Shown here one piece after another: positions 11,701 to 23,349 of a DNA stretch of 64,000 bases. The notes below the pieces were generated by a model, which did no database searches, had not been told where the DNA came from, and saw only the letters and a list, made by a program, of their open reading frames with translations. The DNA comes from Dendronephthya gigantea (Eukaryota; Cnidaria; Anthozoa; Malacalcyonacea; Nephtheidae): NCBI RefSeq assembly GCF_004324835.1, contig NW_021163046.1, positions 1,860,001-1,924,000 of the forward strand, in the 5' to 3' direction. Position numbers and translations under genes: made by a program. Each line of letters begins with the position of its first letter. Position 1 is the first letter of the stretch.

Positions 11701-14677
11701 GCAACCTGGGTGATGTGTGTTACAGTAAAGGTGATCTTGATATTGCTAATGATTATTATCAACGTGCGTTGGAAATTCAATTGGATCGACTAGGACCGAA
11801 CCATACTAATGTTGCCATCACATACAGCAACCTGGGCAGTGTGTGTGAAAGTAAAGGTGATCTTGATCTTGCTAATGATTATTATCAACGTGGGTTGGAA
11901 ATTAAATTGGATCGACTAGGACCGAACCATACTAATGTTGCTATCTCATACAGCAACCTGGGTGATGTGTGTAAACGTAAAGGTGATCTTGATCGTGCTA
12001 ATGATTATTATCAACGTGCGTTGGAAATTCAATTGGATCGACTAGGACCGAAACATACTAATGTTGCTATCTCATACAGCAACCTGGGTGATGTGTGTAA
12101 AAGTAAAGGTGATCTTGAACGTGCTAATGATTATTATCAATGTGCGTTGGAAATTGATTTGGATCGACTAGGACCGAACCATACTAATGTTGCCATCACA
12201 TACAGCAAACTGGGCAGTGTCTGTGAAAGTAAAGGTGATCTTGATCTTGCTAATGATTATTATCAACGTGGGTTGGAAATTCAATTGGATCGACTAGCAC
12301 CGAACCATACTAATGTTGCTATCTCATACAGCAACCTGGGTGATGTGTGTAAACGTAAAGGTGATCTTGATCTTGCTAATGATTATTATCAACGTGGGTT
12401 GGAAATTAAATTGGATCGACTAGGACCGAACCATACTAATGTTGCTATCTCATACAGCAACCTGGGTGATGTGTGTAAACGTAAAGGTGATCTTGATCGT
12501 GCTAATGATTATTATAAACGTGCCTTGGAAATTGAATTGGATCGACTAGGACCGAACCATACTAATGTTGCTATCTCATACAGCAACCTGGGTGATGTGT
12601 GTAAAAGTAGAGGTGATCTTGAACGTGCTAATGATTATTATCAACGTGCGTTGGAAATTCAATTGGATCGACTAGGACCGAACCATACTAATGTTGCCAT
12701 CACATACAGCAACCTGGGCAGTGTGTGAAAGTAAAGGTGATCTTGATCTTGCTAATGATTATTATCAACGTGGGTTGGAAATTAAATTGGATCGACTAGG
12801 ACCGAACCATACTAATGTTGCTATCTCATACAGCAACCTGGGTGATATGTGTAAAAGTAAAGGTGATCTTGAACGTGCTAATTATTATTATCAACGTGCG
12901 TTGGAAATTGAATTGGATCGACTAAGACCGAACCATACTCATGTTGCTATCTCATACAGCAACCTGGGTGATGTGTGTAAAAGTAAAGGTGATCTTGAAC
13001 GTGCTAATGATTATTGTCAACGCGCGTTGGAAATTCAATTAGATCGACTAGGACCGAACCATATAAAAGTTGCTACCTCATACAGCAACCTGGGTGATGT
13101 GTGTAAAAGTAAAGGTGATTTTGATCGTGCTAATGATTATTATCAACGTGGGTTGGAAATTAAATTGGATCGACTAGGACCGAACCATACTAATGTTGCT
13201 ATCTCATACAGCAACCTGGGTGATGTGTGTAAACGTAAAGGTGATCTTGATCGTGCTAATGATTATTATCAACGTGCGTTTGAAATTCAATTGGATCGAC
13301 TAGGACCGAAACATACTAATGTTGCTATCTCATACAGCAACCTGGGTGATGTGTGTAAAAGTAAAGGTGATCTTGAACGTGCTAATGATTATTATCAATG
13401 TGCGTTGGAAATTGATTTGGATCGACTAGGACCGAACCATACTAATGTTGCCATCACATACAGCAAACTGGGCAGTGTCTGTGAAAGTAAAGGTGATCTT
13501 GATCTTGCTAATGATTATTATCAACGTGGGTTGGAAATTCAATTGGATCGACTAGCACCGAACCATACTAATGTTGCTATCTCATACAGCAACCTGGGTG
13601 ATGTGTGTAAACGTAAAGGTGATCTTGATCGTGCTAATGATTATTATCAACGTGGGTTGGAAATTAAATTGGATCGACTAGGACCGAACCATACTAATGT
13701 TGCTATCTCATACAGCAACCTGGGTGATGTGTGTAAACGTAAAGGTGATCTTGATCGTGCTAATGATTATTATAAACGTGCCTTGGAAATTGAATTGGAT
13801 CGACTAGGACCGAACCATACTAATGTTGCTATCTCATACAGCAACCTGGGTGATGTGTGTAAAAGTAGAGGTGATCTTGAACGTGCTAATGATTATTATC
13901 AACGTGCGTTGGAAATTCAATTGGATCGACTAGGACCGAACCATACTAATGTTGCCATCACATACAGCAACCTGGGCAGTGTGTGAAAGTAAAGGTGATC
14001 TTGATCTTGCTAATGATTATTATCAACGTGGGTTGGAAATTAAATTGGATCGACTAGGACCGAACCATACTAATGTTGCTATCTCATACAGCAACCTGGG
14101 TGATATGTGTAAAAGTAAAGGTGATCTTGAACGTGCTAATTATTATTATCAACGTGCGTTGGAAATTGAATTGGATCGACTAAGACCGAACCATACTCAT
14201 GTTGCTATCTCATACAGCAACCTGGGTGATGTGTGTAAAAGTAAAGGTGATCTTGAACGTGCTAATGATTATTGTCAACGTGCGTTGGAAATTCAATTGG
14301 ATCGACTAGGACCGAACCATATAAAAGTTGCTACCTCATACAGCAACCTGGGTGATGTGTGTAAAAGTAAAGGTGATTTTGATCTTGCTAATGATTATTA
14401 TCAACGTGCGTTAGAGATTGAATTGGATCGACTAGGACCGAACCATACTGATGTTGCTATCTCCTACAGCAACCTCGGTGATGTGTGTAGAAGTAAAGGT
14501 GATTTTGATCTTGCTAATGATTATTATCAACGTGCGTTGGAAATTGAATTACAGAAATTCGAGGCGAACCATACTGACGTGGCTACTTCATACAACAACC
14601 TGGAACAGGTGCGTAATCTGCTTGATTTAAATTCCACGATAATAGAAATTGACGTATTTGCGGCGAGCAATAAATAA
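8723..14677 (+). pseudogene. HEPN-NB-ARC-TPR STAND protein gene A, frame-disrupted
   Basis: This is a paralogue of the intact gene at 25688-31516. ATTTCTAG just before 8712 looks like a splice acceptor, so ATG 8723 (MSGLPWE) is preferred over the upstream in-frame ATG at 8672. The N-terminal 150 residues match a DZIP3-type HEPN domain with an R-N-E-I-T-H (RX4H) motif. Next comes an NB-ARC NTPase with Walker A GNPGSGKSQ, Walker B WWIIVDNVEN, VILTTQN and a GLPL-like RQPLA, then a winged-helix-like region and about 31 TPRs of 42 residues. Compared with gene B, one extra T near 10213-10217 shifts the frame after the NB-ARC. Two identical losses of a GT dinucleotide (near 12725 and 13983) shift it again inside the array. 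Those two lie 1258 bp apart in a tandem duplication, so they are one event copied once. Either it is a pseudogene or the consensus has indel errors. Confidence 0.85.
10735..14575 (+). repeat. 126-bp TPR-coding tandem array of gene A
   Basis: About 31 units of 126 bp encode a 42-residue TPR with consensus pieces NLGDVCKSKGDLDRANDYYQ and RALEIQLDRLGPNHTNVAIS. Units are nearly identical at DNA level. Higher-order copying is visible: a 5-unit (630-bp) repeat (for example the GTTACAGTAAAGG units at about 11088 and 11718) and a 10-unit repeat of 1258 bp (about 11890-13130 repeated at 13150-14390). Only the last two or three units are diverged. Confidence 0.92.
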
Positions 14678-14894
14678 TTATTGGATGTAGTTGAACGCCA
14701 TAATTTTTATTAAGAATTATTAAGTCAGATTTTGGCCAGCGTTTGCTTTGAAATCGTGATCGTGAAATCCCGTCAACTGACGTTCTTGGATCCTAGCTTA
14801 GTCAGGAACTTCTGCCGAGAGACTTTAGAATTCAATCATGAAGGCGTGACGCACGTGTTAAAAATCTCTCTATCACGCAAATCAAAACGGATTC

Positions 14895-14900
14895 AATAAA
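14895..14900 (+). terminator. Polyadenylation signal of gene A
   Basis: AATAAA lies about 218 nt after the final stop, in a segment shared with gene B (AATAAA at 31737-31742). The 0.7-kb element is inserted only 10 bp after it. Confidence 0.5.
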
Positions 14901-14910
14901 AATTATTATT

Positions 14911-15626
14911 ACTCCGGCGTCAGCGACGGAGTTGAAAATTTGCCTCGGTTTTGTGTTGTTGTTTTTTTTTGGTTTTTTTTATTTTTTTTTTAATTATTTT
15001 TGTCGTCGCAAGTCTGTAATGGCGCGAAATATACTAGTATTTGAAATCAATGAAATGTGTATGTGATTGGATTTATCTATGTCCCAGTCTTGTCTCCCAA
15101 GAGTTGTGGTGCACAGCTTTGGCTAATTTTCCGATGCGTGATTTGATTTCCCTCGCATGATACGGCAATTCCTCCAAGAGGAACAAATAAACCGTTCTTT
15201 TGATGCTGTTCGATTAAGTTTAAATTGAATTGGGGTAAGAATACATTTAATACATGTAGATTCTGGTCCTATTTTAATAATATCGGTGCTATTTCGCTGT
15301 TTAACAAGATGTGGCCGTGTATGGGCGTGTTGACACGTCGCAGTTTGCACAGGATTGAAAATTTAATATAACTATATAAGCACGAATTCCAAAGGCAAAG
15401 TGTAAGACAAAGTGAATGTATCATGCGTTTTATTTACATTTTTGAACAATTGAACTTCTATACTTTTTAAAGTACGATGTGCTTCTGAATTTCGCGATCG
15501 AACAACATTTAGGTTCGCAAGACATCTAAATGAATATGAACTGTATTGTTTATGTTCAGAAGCTTTATATTGAAGACTGGCACGTGCGCGCCACGCCGGA
15601 GTTAACGCCAGAACAGGCGTCTTGTT
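14911..15626 (+). mobile_element. 0.7-kb non-autonomous element, copy 2, with empty-site evidence
   Basis: This is the second copy of the element at 2665-3377. The flanks read ATTATT | element | GTATTTAAAATCAAG. The paralogous position after gene B reads ATTATTGTATTTTAAAATCAAG without it (31746-31765), so the ends are known to within about a base. The left end folds (ACTCCG...CGGAGT). The right end carries ACGCCGGAGT, the inverse of the left ACTCCGGCGT, then a second small hairpin (ACGCC...GGCGT) and CTTGTT. No target-site duplication is evident. Terminal hairpins without duplication suggest a Helitron2/Helentron-type non-autonomous element, but a TIR element with eroded target duplication is possible. 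Confidence 0.75.
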
Positions 15627-17290
15627 GTATTTAAAATCAAGTCGATCTTCGACGTCAAACATTTGCAAAATCTAAGCTGTGTCGTAGGGTTAATTCATTG
15701 AAAGCTGTGTCGTAAGGTTAATTCATTCAAATATGTTGTAAATAAGATTTTATAAACTGTGGCAAACCACGCCATTTTATATTTCAAAACCCGGCTTTTT
15801 CTGGATTCAAGAATTCCACACAAACTATAATTTGTAGATATGATTGATATTTTGTATTTATCGAATAATGATGAAACAATTATTGAATGAGATTGAATTT
15901 CGCGATTCAGTCGCGAAAATTGCAAAATTCTATTTTCGCTGTACTTCATATGCTAACATGTACAAAAGCTGCAGGAAACTAGGGGGATCATTTCTTCTGC
16001 AAATGTACAGTGATATACGTACAAAAAAACCGTCGGGCAGAACGAAAAATATTAACATGTACCATTTATTGATATGATAATAATAAAAAACAACGACTAA
16101 TGGAGCTACTTTTGTGCATAGGTAAAATTAAGATAATGGCAGAAAGTCGCAAACTGTTTGAAAGTTTATAAATATTATCAAGGTCAAGCTAATAATCATG
16201 ATATAAACCTGCTGAATCATTCCGATGTGTGTAATTTTTAGAGTAACCTGGCTATTGAGCGTAAAAAGAATGGTCTACAAACTGCTTCAGTTGGCACAAG
16301 AAGACGTCGCCGTAAAAACATACATGAAAACAGGGAAAATATTATCCTAAGAGTTGAAGCAAACGTGTTGAAGCAAACGACTAAGTTGAAGATTTAGAAA
16401 TGATAGTCTGGTAGCAGATCGAAGGAATCGCGAAAAATTGGAATAGTCACAGCATGGTGGCACTCTTTATCTTTAATCTTTACAGCGAATGAACCTTTTT
16501 GGTTATTACAGATAGACTTAAAAAATCTAATCAGAGAAACACATGCAACCAACGCGCGGAGCTTTCAGTAATATATTTGACGCTATAAATGACCCGGTTA
16601 TCTTTGATAGTCATGAAAAATTTAAACCTTTGCCTTGAAACAGAGAAATCTGGCCCATTAATTACTTCTCTTCTTCTCTCATGTTTTTTGTCAAATGTAA
16701 AATGTCCCGATATACCGTCATACTATTGTCGGTGATTTCAACAAAATGACTAATACAATATGCGACTTTTCACAAGTGTTTGACCCAGAGAACATTTGTG
16801 ATTCCGTTTTTCTTTTTATACCATAATTAGATGAGTGTAAATTGATAGTAGTGAGTTATAAAATTAACGAATCTCAAAAGAGAATTATAAAAATTAAAAT
16901 GCAATATAAAAATTGTAAACACTTCCGTCGTTATTATTGCAATCACGACTGATTTTCACATTTTGTTTATGAACAGTCTTTTCCCTCTTCTCTGCAAGCA
17001 TGGCGGATTATCCAAAAATATTAATTTTCATGGCTTAATCACTTCCATGTATAGGAATAAAAATCAAACGGGCATGTACAGAACGATTAAATATATAGAA
17101 CTAATCAATCGCCCTGAAGTTTGAACATCCCAGTTTTCCGTACCTATACACGCACTCCGAAATTGTGTGAAAAATAAATCCATAATTTACATATATCAAT
17201 AAAAGCGTCTTCTTGACGCATGAGTGCTTCCACAGGCAACTTGTAATTTTTTCAGTGTGTCAAACATGATAGATCCAAAATGGTTGTTAA
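15627..17290 (+). repeat. 3' flank duplicated with gene B (copy A)
   Basis: This segment matches 31747-34185 downstream of gene B base by base over long stretches. Copy A lacks two blocks present in B: about 280 bp (B 32175-32460) and about 440 bp (B 32895-33340). Homology ends at TAGATCCAAAATG in both. A local duplication of 'aagctgtgtcgta(g/a)ggttaattcatt' occurs at 15672-15728. No gene is recognised. Confidence 0.8.
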
Positions 17291-17949
17291 TTAAGAATGA
17301 GGTAATTACCTAATGGCCACCGAAACGTCTAAATTTTGATGCCATAACCTTTGCTGTAAATCGATCCCAGTTCAGTATAGTATTTAATCTAGGTTTGGTT
17401 CTAGCACAATTGTTTCTTAAAGTAAATTTACATACCTCTATAATTAGAATTTTGACTTCAATTCCGTTAGCACGTTTCGTGTGTTTTTAGCAAATAACAA
17501 TCTAAATTTGAACTTGTGACTAACAACAAAATTTGAAAATTTGAAAAGCGCCGAAATGGTGGGCGACGGTTCCTAATTGTTTTGATTGACTTGCCAATCA
17601 AAATTGCAACATTGCGTCACAATATTGCAGTGTTGTTCGTAAGAGAACATCCGGTTTGACTATAAAGTTCCGCATAATTTAACAGTCATAACATGATTAT
17701 TCACTTTTGCGTTACTGGGGAAAGACATGTGAATTTACTTGAAATGCATTACGAAAACAAGGAGCTTTATTCAATAAACGACAATATTTTTATATTTTTG
17801 TCTTACCTTTAACAGGTTCCCGAATAATGTAATGTAATGCAATATAATGGTTAGCAAGTAGCTAACGCGTCGCTGAAATGACATTAGAGAATTTCTGACG
17901 AAAAACTAGCCGCACACAAGAGTAACTTGCTGAGCTAACATGCAGCATG

Positions 17950-18075
17950 GCTAACAGCCACGCAAGGTCTTTACTCACCTAACAGCCACGCAAAATTTTT
18001 AGCGCAGCTAATAGCCACGCGAGATTTTTAGCTCAGCTAATAGCCATGCACGCGAGATTTTTAGCTCAGCTAATA
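17950..18075. repeat. Short tandem repeat inside the inverted-repeat element
   Basis: About four imperfect units of roughly 33 bp share AGCTAATAGCCACGCGAGA and TTTTTAGC(T/G)CAGC motifs. Confidence 0.75.
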
Positions 18076-18449
18076 GAGAGTTTACTTGTCACGACGCGGC
18101 TAAGAAGAAGACGACTTAGAAAGGCTTGGTAACAAACGCGGACCAAGCCGCCTCGTCCTATTTTGTTCCTTACGTTACGAAACACAACGCGCCGGGTAGA
18201 ACATCAATTTAGGCGGGAAAATTTTGGTCTTTTAAAATCTTTGTTATAGAGGTTTTTGTAAGAGCAAATTTAAATGGGAACGAACTTCGTGAATGAACTT
18301 TGCGAGAAAGAAACGGCATGATGAGTTTGTGCTTGAAATTCGTAGTTTATTAATCAATGTAATCCCGGATATGCTTTTAAGTAATCTTCAAGTTCTGGGA
18401 TAAAAATATGGACGCTACTGATGCATATTAAAAACACAATGTGATAAAC

Positions 18450-18497
18450 AAATTCATTTGTACGAAATTCATTTGTACGAAATTCATTTGTACGAAA
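18450..18497. repeat. 15-bp tandem repeat, three copies
   Basis: AAATTCATTTGTACG is repeated three times in direct succession. Confidence 0.9.
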
Positions 18498-18884
18498 TGT
18501 AACGAATGAATACCAGAGAAAATGTAGTTAAAGGAATAAATGAATCAAACAATAAAAGGTAAGAACTTAATTTCAAGTTTTGAACGAAAAAATATTCGAT
18601 ATTCATTTTACGTTCGTAGCGTTGTGATCACAACATAAAATTAACAAAATTCCGTCGTAGAATCGTAAAGAACGCGCCCGTCGGAATCACACCAGACGCG
18701 TTGGTCGGGCTTGTCACCAAGCTTTTCTAACGCGTCTATACCCTATAGCCGCGTCGTGAATCGTAAACTCTATTATTCGGGAACCTGTTAAAATTAAGGT
18801 AAGACTGAAAAATATGAAAATTTTGAGAAAACGAGAGTTTCTGCCCGTCTTCGATCGAATTTGGCAGCTGCAATACGTAAGATA

Positions 18885-21800
18885 GAAGTTTTTATTTATT
18901 TATACTCTTCGCCATGTTTGGCTGGTGAGCCCCACAGAGTTTTAACTCCAGTTATGGGGTCCCTTGCTTACAATACAATTATACTAAATAGAATAAGAAT
19001 ATTTACATGAACATTAGTGGTGGACATTATTACAAAATATTATACAATACAAGGTTGTTTCACCATATGTTGAACATGCATGGATAACTCTCAACAACAC
19101 AACTTTACATTTAGACTATACAAAGGACGAGACGAATTACATTTTACACATACACTCTTAAACGTTTGCGGAATGTCCACGTCATATACATGTTCTGTGA
19201 GATAGTTATAATAATTAAACAGTTCAGATTTGAATTTAGAGATTGAGAGTTTGGAGTCGCGGAGATGTTCTGGTAATTCATTGAAAATTCTTGGGGTTCT
19301 GCAGTAGAAACTGTTCTGAAAGGTTGTCGTGTTTGCTTTATGTATATTAAACGTGGTGTAACGACCTGTGGTGTCTGATCGTCTTGTGATGCGTTCTGAT
19401 TGTTTAGTGCAGATGTTGGGGTCACCTTGTGAATGTTGGAATAGGTACATGATGTCCAGATACTCGTGCCAGTAGGTTAGGGGCAGCAGACCGATCTTCA
19501 AAAGCCTGTCCTTGTACGTAATATTGGTCCGGAATGGCAGTGATAATATGAATTTGGTAGCTCGACGCTGAACTTTCTCAAGTTGTTGTATTAGGGTGAC
19601 TGTTTGCGGAGCCCAAACTTCAGACGCGTAGGCGAAATGGCTACGTACAAGACTGGTGTAGAGTGCCTTACGCACGCGTACATCATGCATACCATGGCAA
19701 GACCTTTTCACGAATCCTAACATCTTGTTGGCTTTGCTCGACACAACAGACACATGATCATTCCACTTGAGGCTGTGCTGGACGAGAATTCCGAGATCTT
19801 TCTGGGTGGTTACGTTCCTAACTGCTGTCCCCATTAGACTGTAGGACGAATCAATCGGGTTTAAGTTCCTTGTGATGCGAAGGTGACTGCATTTCCCCCC
19901 GTTTAAATCCATTCTCCAAACATCACACCATTCACAAATGTTGTCGAGATCAGTTTGGAGATCATGCACGTCCTTGTGATGTTCGATGGTGTGGAAACAC
20001 TTTGTGTCATCCGCAAACATTGCCGAAGATGAAGACGTGGCAACGTTGGGAAGGTCATTCACGTAAATGAGGAACAACAGTGGTCCAAGGATCGATCCTT
20101 GTGGACACAGCGTTCGAGAACTTTTGAAACAATTGGCAACAAGGATATGGGGCGATAGTTGGTGACTGATTTTCTGGATCCTCCTTTGGGAATTGGCACG
20201 ATGTTTGATAGTTTCCAGGCAGTTGGAAATTCTCCCAAAGAGACGGATTTGTTAAACAAGTGGCACAAAGAAGGAGCGATATGTGGCGCACATGCACACA
20301 GTAGTAACGCTGGGATTTTATCAGGACCGGTGGCTTTCTCGATGTCAAGAGAAGTTAGTATTCTATGCACTTCTTGCGGAGTGAAACGGATGTTATCTAA
20401 CGGCTCGCATAATAATGTATCATCAAGAGAATGAGGATGTTGTTCGTATTCTTCGTCAGTCAATGGTGGTTTAAACATAGAGTAGAAGTAGTTATTCAGA
20501 AGATCAGCGATGTCCTTGGGGTTTTCAGCAGTAGCTGTAGCATTGTCATTTGTCCACTCAAGTTTATTTGGAGCAGTGGATGTATTGGAAACTGTTTTGA
20601 ATACTGACCAAAATTGTTTAGGGTTGGATCTCAATAAATTGGGCAAAGTCTGGAAAAATTCATTGCGCTTACGTGAGATTAATTGCTTAACTAGACGACG
20701 GAGTGCACGGTATTTCTCTAGATGACAAGTTCTCCCGCTTGATTTTGCTTTTCTTCTGGCCGTTTCTTTCTTTTTCAATAGATGTCTCACCTCGCTGTCA
20801 AACCACGGTGGAGTATTGCGCCTTCTGATTGTTTTAGTTGGTATATGGCGGGAAACTGTTTCTAAAAATCGTGCGCTCCAGTGTTGCCAAGTGACGTCAA
20901 CGTCAATCATATTGGCAGTTGTGCTAGTGTCGACTGCAAACTGTGTATCAACGGTTACGCCACTGTCGTCAGCAAAACCGAGTTGCGCAAGCTCTTGAAA
21001 CAAACCGTCCCAATTGGCCAAACGATAATTAAAAACAGTTCGATTATCACAAAATAACGATCTTGGATTTAAACAGATGTCGAAGAAAACCAAATCATGA
21101 TCACTAAAGAGATTCAATTCTCTCGCCGCGACCTTTGATATGTCAGACACAGTTTCAGGACACTTGGTAAAAATTAGATCAATGAGATTGTTCATCCTTG
21201 TTGGAAACAAATTCACTTGTTGGAGATAAAGATCCCACATAAGTTCACGAAAATCATTAGAATTAGCCGAGACATTTCCATAACTGTTAGATTTGATATG
21301 AGAGTCCCATGTCAGATCTGGAAAGTTAAAATCTCCAGTAATAAATGCTCTGTCATAGTTCTCTGTAACTTGTAAGAACGACGAAAACAAGTCAAGCCAT
21401 TCGTGAGCGTCACAGTTAGGTGGACGATAGCAGACTGAAACAAGGCTCTTTCTTGAATCATTTTCCACTATTTCAATCGCAATGATTTCCAATCTCTCGC
21501 ACCATTGTCCTAATGTTATTCTGTTGTAAGTAATATCGCTGCGAAGTGCTAGTAAGACCCCACCGCCACGTTTAAACGACGCACGATCTTTTCGCAGAAT
21601 ATCGTACCCGTGCGGAAGTATTTCTTTATCAGCAATACTGTCTTTAAGCCATGTTTCGGTAACAGCCACAATGTCCAGGTTTTCCGCGTACACCATGTTT
21701 TGGAAAGAAGATAAATTGCTTACTAGTGTTCCGTCCACATGCTTGTTAATGCTACACAGACTGCGTGCATTAAATAACAAACATCGTTTCTTTTCGATGT

Positions 21801-22134
21801 AAGGTTTTGACGCCGTAATTGGACCAGGATTAGTGTGAACATCGCCAGATAATTGCAACAGTAAAGTAGCAAAAAACGCATGTAGCAGTAAACGAGTACC
21901 TTTGATAATGATCGTTTGGTTCGTTAACGGTCGCGTTTTGACCGTTGATCTTCGCCGTTTACCATAACACTTGATTGTCACAATATTGGCTTCTATTGTG
22001 GTTAATAAAACTGTTGAATTACATGATAAAGACTTACGGAAATATGTGTAAGTTGATAGGTTGCCAAGAATAAGATAAAAATACAGAACATGACAAAGTC
22101 TACGAGAGCTGAAAATGCCATGACCAACCGCCAT
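18885..22134 (-). mobile_element. CR1/L2-like LINE with 2A-like motif, internally deleted
   Basis: Minus-strand non-LTR retrotransposon. The first open frame (20059-22134) has a hydrophobic N-terminal region ending in a 2A-like SGDVHTNPGP (residues 96-105). An APE endonuclease follows (LLFNARSL, VTETWL, SVCYRPPN, GDFNFPDLTW, LIDLIFTK, SDHDLVFF), then the start of the reverse transcriptase (ATGPDKIPALLL, NYRPISLLPIVSKVLERC). A second frame (19091-20077) holds YVNDLP, FADDTK, GGKCSHLRI and the thumb/C-terminal region, and QGSILGPLLFLIYVNDLP is readable across the junction. Between CVH and QGSIL about 100 residues (roughly 300 bp) usual in the family are missing, including the first catalytic Asp region, with a frame change. 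The 3' end is a TAAATAAATAAA-type tail at about 18891-18904. This copy cannot be autonomous. Confidence 0.9.
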
Positions 22135-23076
22135 GATATGGCGTGAGTGAGGCCAAATTAAGTTGCTTTAATTTGAAATTTTTTCTCGTACTTCCAGGAA
22201 AATTATATAAGATACAGCCATTATAATATAGCAACTCCTTAGCTCCATGGTGTAGCTCCATTAGTCGTCTCAATAGTTTGGTTTATTACCAGCTATTCAA
22301 TTATAACCGCAACTACGTAATACAGTGCGAACCAAGACATTGGTTCTGTAAGAAATACATTATAAGCGGTCGTGTATACGTCAGCGATGGCTGGGGTATG
22401 GCATTGCCCATGTGTATATTATGCTGACGAGTCTCACAAGAATCAAAGTCAACAAGATGTCTGCAGAGAAGCGTGCTAAAATTAATGTGGCTTTATGTCA
22501 GTGGTAAAGAGTTGTTCAATCCAATGTCGTGTATCTGAAGACGTTGAGCTGATTTGCATTACGTAAATCGAATTTCTAAAGATATATTTATTTCAAAAAC
22601 ATAATATTTATGCTCGACAACACCCAACCTTTATAGTTGCTTGGCACTCGCCGGCATTTGAAGAAGATTGAGATTAAATCTGTGCGAATAAAAGACGTAA
22701 ATATTAAACCTATAGTGAATATTGCTTGGAATTTTAGTACCTGGTTTCACAAACACATGTTGATAGATATTCACTTCAGGAGGGTTTAGAGCAATGTCTA
22801 AATAAGCAAAAAATTAGGACATCAACAATTAATCAGTGTTTTCAACTGATATAAGGATAAAATATCATATATTCCTCTATACGTGTTCAATGGGTTTTTA
22901 AAATGATTATTGATTATATGTTATTGCGGGAGGACAGACAATTATACTTCAGTTTCAAATGTATATTATGAAACAGAGAGCTATAACAGTATTCAATAAA
23001 TTTGTGTATAATGGAACGACGTCTTTTTTAATTTTTTCTAGTTGTACCACATTCTCAAAACAATTTTGCTCATCAG
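22135..23076. other. Non-coding stretch, nothing recognised
   Basis: Part of 22135-22200 may be the LINE 5' untranslated region. The remainder has no supported gene or repeat. Confidence 0.4.
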
Positions 23077-23079
23077 TAA

Positions 23080-23278
23080 AGGCCCTGTTACACGGTGCAA
23101 TTTTTCTTGCAACTTGCAATGCAATTCTACTTTTGAGAGATGTATATTTGGGAACAGCGAAACTTTTGTGTTTATTACACTTCAAGCACTTTTGTTCTGC
23201 AAGACTCTTCACTAATTTCCATCTCTTAGAAGTAAAATTGCATTGCGAAGAAAAATTGCACAGTGTAACAGGGCCCTA
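23080..23278. mobile_element. MITE with 60-bp inverted repeats (PIF/Harbinger-like)
   Basis: The arms GGCCCTGTTACAC.GTGCAATTTTTCTTGCAA (from 23081) and the reverse complement ending 23277 pair over about 60 bp, through TGCAATGCAATTCTACTTTTGAGAG. TAA is found at both edges, fitting the 3-bp target duplication of PIF/Harbinger elements. The interior is short and non-coding. Confidence 0.8.
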
Positions 23279-23349
23279 AGTGCAATCATATTGCCAGGAC
23301 ATTCTCAATCCTTTTTATCCCAGCAAGGCAGAGCCACAAATGAAATGTG

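Larger units (their letters stand above)
17811..18793. mobile_element. DNA-transposon-like element with long terminal inverted repeats
   Basis: The ends AACAGGTTCCCGAATAAT (17811-17828) and ATTATTCGGGAACCTGTT (18772-18789) are inverted repeats, and a GTCTTACCTT/AAGGTAAGAC pair flanks them. On the right arm the terminal repeat continues inward as AGAGTTTACGATTCACGACG. On the left the matching AGAGTTTACTTGTCACGACG only resumes near 18073, so about 240 bp (17829-18070), including a short tandem repeat, interrupts the left arm. There is no transposase frame, so it is non-autonomous. Confidence 0.7.

Noticed and set aside
10801-14677. Extra plus-strand frames inside the TPR arrays as separate proteins
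   Set aside because: They are other-frame readings of the 126-bp units, or pieces of the same gene restarted after a frame break.
15844-16077. 77-codon frame in the shared 3' flank as a conserved small protein
   Set aside because: The matching frame is not maintained in the copy after gene B, so it is not under coding constraint.
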